Source: Seminavis robusta
Lineage: Eukaryota > Bacillariophyta > Bacillariophyceae > Naviculales > Naviculaceae
Assembly: GCA_903772945.1 (NCBI GenBank)
Contig: CAICTM010000746.1
Coordinates: 1-50,377 of the forward strand
Length of the DNA stretch: 50,377 nt
Direction: 5' to 3'
In this document: positions 43,973 through 50,377 of the stretch, piece by piece
Layout: each line of letters begins with the position of its first letter
Numbering within the stretch: the stretch's first letter is position 1
Program-made: the position numbers and the translations under genes
Notes under the pieces: model-generated
The model's database searches: none
The model's input: the letters and a program-made list of their open reading frames with translations, nothing else
What the model was told of the DNA's origin: nothing

Positions 43973-46766
43973 CTAGAATCCTCTGAACATCAATTGTTCC
44001 TCCTCCGTTAGTTCCCGATCAGGAGGCTGAGTTTCGCTGTCGTCATAATCAGCGAAATTTGAAACATCCATGGAATCCTTGATGGGTGGTGTCCACGGTG
44101 AAGAAATCAGCTTCTTTCGTAGCTTCCGGAAGTTGATTGTATTGAACCAGGGCTGAGCCATAATCTCCAAGTGTCCCCTTGTACTGCTTCCCAATCGCTT
44201 TGTTGGATCCAGCACTAAGAGCTTGTCAATCAAATCCTTGGCGTGTTCCGAAAAGGAGTCTGGACATTTATAATCGCAGCGCAGGATCGCCTCGAATTCA
44301 TCCTTTTGTGTAGCGCCATCCCAGTAGAACGGCGTCGTCCCCTCCAACATCTCGTAAAGGACTACTCCAAGTGCCCAGTAGTCTACGGCTTTGTTATGGC
44401 CTCGGCCCAGCAACACCTCACTGGCAATGTACGAGGGCGTGCCAACCATGGAGTAAGTCTTACCGACGACAAACTTTGCCAAACCCATGTCGATCAGCAC
44501 TGCATATCCCTCAGAATCAATCATCACTTACGACCGTCAGAGAGGAACAAAACGCACGAGAATCAATGAAACCAAAAGGACAAGACCACCAAAACGTCAC
44601 AAAGGTCAAACTACTCACCATTATCCGGTTTGAGATCGCGGTGAATGATAGAACGAGAGTGCAAGTGACCGAGCGCCTCAACGATGCATGCGCTGTAAAA
44701 GATCGCATCGTCATCTCTCAACCCATACCGCGATCCTTCTTCCTTATAGATGAGCCCAAAGAGTTCTCCTCCCTGGAAAAGAGGAAGTAGCAAGTACACG
44801 TAGTGTTTGTCCTGGAAGGATGCATGCATTCCCATGATGAATGGATGGTGAACCGACGCCATAATCTCTTTCTCGTGCTTCGTCGACTCGATAGCATTTG
44901 TGGTGTGTTCCAGTAGGTGCACTTTGCTCAAAGTTTTCAACGCGTAGGTTTTCTTCGTCTTTTTGTCGCTGGCCAGATACACCACCGCAAACTCTCCTGA
45001 AAATGTATGTGGTGTACAAAGCGAATAAAGAGACATTGAAAGATAGATGTGTTGTTAGTCACAGCTGCGGCATTAAAATGCATCCAAACCGCGTTTACCA
45101 GTAGCTCCAATTCAATTACCTTTGCCCAGAATTCGGTGCTTCTGGATATCTTCCAGCTGTATAGAATTGTCCAAACCTGGGTACTGATAAGGCATGGCAG
45201 CCCCCAAACGCACAACCTCGCCAATGACTTCTGCAACGTCATCACTCTCCAATACAAAGAAAGTCGTGTCTTCTACGCAAGTGGCCTTGGCCATCGTGGC
45301 ACTGATGGGTGTGTGGTCAGCCCTACGTGATGCTTCATTGATCCATTTGTCACCTTGCAATGCAGATTGATCATCTCCAGACGGTAAGAGAAAGCCATTG
45401 TGTCACAACATCCTGGATTTGGCTTTGCTCGCGGTGAATTGATTTGTATTCTACCGTACGGTACGTACCAAAGTAGTCTCCTCGTTGCAAATGATGTGTT
45501 GTGTGCCCATCAAATAGACTGACGTTACCTTCTCGAATAATCCACAACGATCTTTGTTGTTCCTTGCTGCTACCGTCCACAGCAACGTCGCCAGCCTCAA
45601 AGGATTTTTCTTGCAATCTGTCCACCAATAGGTACAACTCGGTATCCGTAAACGCAGAATTGGAATTGGCAAAGATGGGCAACGCCTTCAAGAAGCGTTT
45701 GCGAGATTCTCGGTCCAAAATGGGCTCCAACAAGGGTCCTGCTACCGATGTCAAGAAATCGTCTTTGCTCATGGCCAATGTTACGACACGTTCCGTAGCG
45801 GCAGTGATATTGGCTATTCTTGGTTCTCCCGACTTGAGCTCCATCTCACCAAACCAATCGCCCTCCGAAAGAGTCTGGTCCATCATGGGACTAGTCCCGG
45901 TGCCAATTTCGGTGACAGTGACGGTTCCTTCTTCGATAATGTAAAAGACTTCCCCCATATCACCCTTGCCAATGATTTTGTCGCCTTGTTGAAATTTGAC
46001 CGATGTCAAGGAGTCGGCTAGCTGCTTGAGAATATCAGAATCTTCCACCTGTCCAAATAACTGAGGTGCCTTGAGCCTCAGATCGGTCGCAGACTGTTCC
46101 TGCTCTTTGGAGTAATGTCTCAGAATACGTCGAAAGGTTTGCTGGTCTACCTTCCAAAGCACCGAATCTTGCACTGCCTGACAGGTGGCGGATCTGGGAA
46201 AGTCATACAGCAATTCCAATTCTCCAAAGGCAGCTCCCCCTTCATCATTCCGGAACACTTCCTTGCCGTCCACCATGAATTTGACCACCCCGGACTGCAA
46301 GACGAAGAAATGCTCGCATTTCGTGTCACCTTGTTGAATGATAATGGTATCCGCTGCCACTTTCTCTTGCCGAAAGGCATCCACCATGCGGGTCATTTCT
46401 TCCTCGGAAAGATCCGCAAAGACAAAATTTCCTTTCAGCACCTTGGTCAGGAATTGGGTATCTTCATCGGATTTGGGGTAGCTGGGGATTTCCTCACTGG
46501 ATGATGCTGAAGGAATAATGCCACCATCGCTGCTGATTAGTGGTTCAGACTCGACATGCTTGAGGAAGATTTTTTCCTTAGTCTTTTGGAGTTTGGCATG
46601 CAAAAAGATGCGCCGTTCTTGAACCTCGGTGAGGGTGGCCTGGAGAAAAAAAAAGGGGAAAAAAGGATACCCTCAGCCTGCATACACTACTGGGTACACT
46701 ATCAAGTTGCATCTTCTAGTAACGGAAGAATACATCCCACTCATGGTAGCATCTCTTTCTTACCAT
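43973..46766 (-). CDS. Cyclic-nucleotide-dependent protein kinase (PKG-type, AGC family)
   Basis: Five exons (46766-46764, 46639-45469, 45374-45121, 44997-44619, 44526-43973; introns 124, 94, 123 and 92 nt) total 2361 nt, 786 residues. Exon 1 contributes only ATG: an in-frame TAG lies upstream, donor GTAAGA follows, and the next exon opens behind a long pyrimidine tract. Residues about 75-190 and 195-310 are cyclic-nucleotide-binding domains with phosphate cassettes FGELELLYDFPRSAT and FGEMELKSGEPRIAN. A third at about 320-455 is degenerate (GDYFDDQ). The kinase domain (about 470-730) has ILGKGGEF, YALKTLSK, IIHRDLKPDN, then LIDMGLAK instead of DFG, and SYIASEVLLG instead of APE. An AGC-type C-tail ends the protein (SSPWTPPIKD, FADYDD). 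It phosphorylates Ser/Thr targets on binding cGMP or cAMP; which nucleotide cannot be told. Confidence 0.93.
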
Positions 46767-47003
46767 TGTTCCCTTGATTGACCACTTCTATCTATGTATG
46801 AGTGCCTTATGCACAAGAAGTGCAATGGTTGGATCCGGAATGATCAAAGTGGGAAAAATGTGGTGTCAGGCTGCGTTGGTCGACAAGGATCCCCGCGGTC
46901 GAGTGATGGTCTTCTCATTTCTGCTGTGATTTCGGAAAGATAAGAGAGGCGCTGCAAAAACAAACATTGATTGTAAGCCATGAAAATAGAACCAATGTCA
47001 GCA
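46767..47003. other. Upstream region of kinase gene and tRNA
   Basis: Contains the presumed 5' leader and promoter of the kinase gene and the 5' flank of the tRNA. No further feature was recognised. Confidence 0.4.
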
Positions 47004-47115
47004 GCTTCGATAGCTCAGTAGGCAGAGCGTACGTCTCATAATCCAAACGATCATATCACCTGATCAATATGCCTCAGTCAGCGTAAGGCCGGGAGTTCGA
47101 TCCTCTCTCGAAGCA
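47004..47115 (+). tRNA. tRNA-Met (CAT), elongator type, with intron
   Basis: A full cloverleaf can be drawn. The acceptor stem is 47004-47010 GCTTCGA with 47108-47114 TCGAAGC, all seven pairs perfect, then A as discriminator. The D-stem GCTC/GAGC lies at 47013-47016 and 47025-47028. The anticodon stem is TACGT (47030-47034) with GCGTA (47081-47085). The loop is CTCATAA with anticodon CAT at 47037-47039. The T-arm is GGGAG/CTCTC around TTCGATC. An intron of 39 nt (47041-47079) sits at the canonical position after base 37. The T-loop with GTTCGATCC is a good B box. The D-arm and T-arm do not show initiator-type features, so this is probably the elongator. Confidence 0.93.
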
Positions 47116-47380
47116 CATTTTTGCCTTTTGTGTTGAAGCAACATTCAAGTCTTTGGCAACTAATAATCATGTGCGGTGATGGACTTAGTTAGAACTGGAG
47201 TTTTTTTAGTTCATCATACTCTCATCTGATTACGTCTCAGGCAGCGGAAGGCCAGGAGCTCGATCCTCTCTCGAAGCAATTTTTGCTCTGTGTGTTGAAG
47301 CAACATTCAAGTCTTTGGCAACTAAACATGTGCGGCAATGGACTTAGTTAGATTTGTAGTTTTTTAGTTCATCATGCTCA
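47071..47380 (+). repeat. Tandem duplication of the tRNA 3' half and 3' flank
   Basis: Unit 1 (about 47071-47220) covers the last intron bases, the tRNA 3' half and about 105 bp of flank. Unit 2 (about 47234-47380) repeats it with roughly 85-90 percent identity, including GTGTTGAAGCAACATTCAAG and the end AGTTCATCAT. Confidence 0.9.
47241..47278 (+). pseudogene. tRNA-Met 3'-half fragment
   Basis: Copy of the 3' half only: GCGGA (anticodon-stem strand, one change), variable region, T-arm GGAG-CTCGATC-CTCTC and acceptor strand TCGAAGCA. The B-box T-loop is changed (TTCGATC to CTCGATC). There is no 5' half nearby, so it cannot make a tRNA on its own. Confidence 0.85.
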
Positions 47381-48399
47381 CAGTTTCTTTTTGTTCTGGT
47401 GTTGTTTTAGTTCATCTGATCAAGCATATATCAGACAGAATATAGACGCTCGTTTCTCAAAGAAATTTTATTTTTTGTTACCTTTTCATCAATCTTTGGC
47501 AGGCAGCTACCTCTCCTATCTTTGACGACTTACCCAAATCATTTGCACTACGCTAAAAGCAAGCTAGTGTAAAGATCTTTCGAGCGTTTTGAGTTTGAGA
47601 GAATGAAAGTTATGAGAGATTAGAAAGCTACGAAAACATTGCACCAGAGAGCGCTAGAGCCGTAGCAGAGAGTGAGAGCCATAGCAGAGACGGATACAAT
47701 AACGTCACCCATCACCAAAGAACACAAAAAATTAGCAAATTGGAGGCTTCAACTCTGACATCATCCAATGAGCTGAAAACGCAACAGCCAAGCTTCACAA
47801 GAACAAGCGATCGGCCCTCAAAGAGCGAGGATGGGAACGTCCTGTCTGACTCGAGCAGAGCAGAGGAGGCCTCTTTCTCTTTTTGACTCTCAGTCCCCCC
47901 TTTTATTCCTAAGTAAGAGAGTTTTGTATTAGGGTATGCATATTATATGCATTAGTCATTGAAACTATTTTGCCGGGGATAGCCAAATCTTTGAGAGTAT
48001 CTAGTGCTATTGTAAATTGCATTGCTACCAGGTAGTAGCATCGGCAACCCTCAAATACAACCTTTTGCCTACTAAGCACCAACTGTCAATACAACTCATA
48101 GTTTATGATTACAGGTAATACAATGATTAGTACCGGCAGGTAGCAGTGTTTGTTAAATAATTGTAACTAGCAGTTGCTTCTCCCAGAGCTCCTTACACTT
48201 GACTCCATTCGGCATTAGCAAACTACCAAGCAACTTTCCCATTCAGCGACATCTTTATGTGTTTGACCTGGGCAGCCCATCCCCAGCTCTATTCTAAACA
48301 TTCTGCTGAGCCTGTTGGTTGCTAGTAACACTCTAGCTTAGTAAAGATAAAATACTGTTTTACTGTTAAGCTATTTCCAAGAAGTGATCTTTCTCCATG
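47381..48399. other. Intergenic with a dispersed element
   Basis: Contains the second copy of the 90-bp element (47544-47637). Next to it is a short internal repeat of AGAGCC(G/A)TAGCAGAGA (about 47658-47692). No gene was recognised. Confidence 0.5.
47544..47637. repeat. 90-bp dispersed element, copy 2 (inverted to 29186-29277)
   Basis: Begins TGCACTACGCTAAAAGC and ends AGAAAGCTACGAAAAC. It carries an extra AAGC relative to copy 1 and differs at two other positions. The two copies are 18 kb apart in opposite orientation. Confidence 0.9.
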
Positions 48400-50377
48400 T
48401 TTTCTGGGATTGATTCAACTTCAAAGGATATAGTGAAGGGGGTGACCATATAGATCAGTTAAACTCCCCATGTATGTAACTAGAGAATTGATATAGATAT
48501 CTCCTCTAAACTAGATTGGGGTAAACGAATAATTTGTATTGAGGTGTCTGTAATACAACCTCCAACACACTCCTGCACGGTTCCATAAAGGATACCGTGG
48601 AACGAATAATTACTGTAATGATGGTTGCTCCATAAGGAACAGTTGTTGGTCAAGAGACCACTTGCTAGGTTGCTCGGCATTCCGCTTGGTGGCGAGAAAC
48701 TTGTCATCCATAGCAGTGCTGACAAATCTGTCACAGTCAATGTGGACATGTGGACAGTGTCGTCAGGAAAAGCCACTGTGGCTACCACTCCTGTGAGTGT
48801 TGCCACTCCTGTATGACTTGCTGTGGCAGTTGGTGCCGTCACTTGATGTTGCTGTATTCGAAACTGGGAAGTTCCGATCACTTGTTGAACTGTGGACTGG
48901 GAAGTTCCGGTCACTTGGTATTGCTGTAGCTGGAAACTAGGAAGTTCCGGCTGCATTCTCATAGACTCAAACTGTGCTCTTGACTGGCGGTGTAGACTGA
49001 ACTAGACATCGATATGCCATGGTCTCAATCGCCAATGATGTGTGGAAACATCAATCCATTCAGGCTTGATACTGGATTTGGAAATCAGGTGAGCATGAGT
49101 CTGTGCAATAGCTTGGTAGCTATCTGGAGTCAGCTTGTTGTCCATTGGAATGGAACGTGAGCTGTCTCTTCTTGTTGGATGTCCTGCTGTTGTCTTTTCC
49201 AGAGGAATGGAATCCTCTTCTTCCCAGCTGGGGAAGCTTCTTCCTTCATCACGGCCTCCTCTTCTTTGGAATTGAATGGCTGTGACTTGTTGTACATGAA
49301 TGTGTGCTTGCTTGATGTGGACCTTGGTTTGCACCTCTTGTAGATGGGTGCTGGCAACTTGTGGCGTTCCGTCGAACTGTTGCTTGCTTTGAGCTGGTTC
49401 CATGGTGGAACTGTTCCTGTGGAACTGTGGGAATCCTCTGCAGAAGATATCCCGGTAGCACTGGTGTGTGTACCCTTGCTTGAGTAAGCTTGCTCTGCCT
49501 CGATAGGCTTCTGTGGTCACAGTTGCAATCTCATGATGGATCTTTTGAGTCGATCCCGAGAGTCAAACTGAATCGATCTCGTGGTCGCTGCTTGTGATTC
49601 GATCGCTTTGTGTCATTTGATCTGGCATGATCGTTTCTTGTCAGTCGATCTGGTATGTCAATCTGGATAGATCGATCGGAGAATTCAAAGGAAGGTTGAA
49701 AAAGGTTTGAGACTTTGGTTTTGGTGGGTACAACTTTATCAATACCACTCCTGCTGTCACTGTTGGCACACTCCTGTGAGCCAGCTGTGGCAGGACTTGT
49801 ACTTGTTGTAGCCAAAGCTTGCTTGGTTGGTTTGGACATTGGATGCACCTTGGGGTTGCTATGGAGCTAGAGGTGGTTCCTCTAAGATTCCTGAGAATCG
49901 ATAGCACTCAAAATGTCTATCTGTGCTTGGGTAAGCAGGCTCCTGCCTTGGGAAGGCTTGCAATCCTGTCTCGCGTCGTTGTGTCGACTGGCTTGCAATG
50001 AGTCCAAAGCACCTGTCTTTGGAGTAGTTGCTCGGCATCCCGCATGGTGACGAGAAGCTGAGCTGTGGAGACGAGACAATACATGCAATGAACAATACAT
50101 GCAATGAATGTCATCGTCGGAAAAGTCGTTGTGGCTGGCACTTCTGCTGGGAGTGATGCCACTCCTGGAAGATTGGTGTCGGATGATACCGTCACTTGGT
50201 GTGGTACCTGCGGCTCAGACTGGGAAGTTCGGCTGCATTGACACTTGATGGGGCTGGAAGCCCTTCGTAGATGGAAGCTGGTTGAAGCTTCTGGAAGTCG
50301 TAGACTTGTGGGAAGTGATGCCCTATTGGAAGCTGCATGGAAGCTGGAAATGATGTAGCTTGGAAGTCACGGACTTG
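48400..50377. repeat. Degenerate duplicated region running off the right edge
   Basis: Two long related segments, about 48668-48960 and 50027-50240, share TTGCTCGGCAT(T/C)CCGC(T/A)TGGTG, GGAAAAG(C/T)C...GTGGCT and GGGAAGTTC...GCTGCATT. A shorter third piece lies at about 49743-49797 (CCACTCCTG.TGT...GTTG). GGAAGTTCCGG-type boxes recur at about 48868, 48899, 48941 and 50222, and GGAAG boxes are dense from 50220 to the end. Several minus-strand open frames (48480-48962, 49002-49520, 49531-49848) are Gln/Thr/Ser-rich but lack ATG starts in good context or known motifs. They may be exons of a repetitive gene that continues to the right, or decayed mobile DNA. Confidence 0.5.

Noticed and set aside
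48480..49848. Minus-strand open frames of 105-172 codons at the right end
   Set aside because: They lack good ATG starts, lie in three frames, and share DNA-level repeats. They are described as a repeat region rather than called as genes.

Overview
The window is nuclear DNA from a photosynthetic stramenopile, most likely a diatom (a pennate diatom is my guess). The reasons are: protein genes with short GT-AG introns (72-175 nt); three predicted proteins that begin with a signal peptide followed by the diatom-type plastid cleavage motif (A|F...: the sulfoquinovosyltransferase, a DUF3119-like protein and an alpha/beta hydrolase); a kinase-like family and a short helical-repeat family of a kind seen in diatom genomes; and long repeat-rich intergenic stretches full of the palindromes TACCGGTA, GGTACC and CTAGCTAG. 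Family names come from reading the translations, not from a database search.

Layout, left to right. 2-586 (+): 3' end of a secreted-type protein cut by the window edge. 587-4158: intergenic, with an array of the palindrome TTCTATAGAA. 4159-4800 (+): small helical-repeat protein, with a distant paralogue at 42632-43318. 5907-9968 (-): four-exon, 1259-residue low-complexity protein with an N-myristoylation start (MGNTSS). 11680-12312 (-): PDZ-domain protein. 13393-15054 (+): Cys-rich protein with a dual-acylation start (MGCC). 15617-17100 (-): kinase-like gene that looks broken by several frameshifts. 17570-19267 (+): SQD2, sulfolipid synthase. 20299-21450 (-): eight-helix membrane protein with a coding-like extension beyond its TGA stop. 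21904-22601 (+): coiled-coil protein split by a frameshift at an A8 run. 23643-27214 (-): exportin-7. 27215-30233: decayed repeats. 30234-31111 (-): plastid DUF3119-like protein. 32474-32830 (-): small secreted acidic/GK-repeat protein. 33571-36930 (-): FAD amine oxidase fused to cyclopropane-fatty-acid synthase, with a one-base frameshift. 38388-39467 (+): alpha/beta hydrolase. 43973-46766 (-): cyclic-nucleotide-dependent protein kinase with three CNB domains, whose start codon is alone at the end of its own exon. 47004-47115 (+): intron-containing tRNA-Met, followed by a duplicated 3' half. 48400-50377: degenerate repeats running off the right edge.

There is no operon. What the genes share is broad: membrane lipids and plastid membranes (SQD2, the CFA-type synthase, the hydrolase, the DUF3119-like protein) and signalling at membranes (two acylated proteins flanking a PDZ protein, and the cyclic-nucleotide kinase). 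I found no convincing new multi-gene system. The strongest leads are the palindrome arrays, the broken or shifted frames in four genes, the GTNNGT tandem donor in exportin-7, the start codon split from the kinase coding exon, and the tRNA 3'-half duplication.
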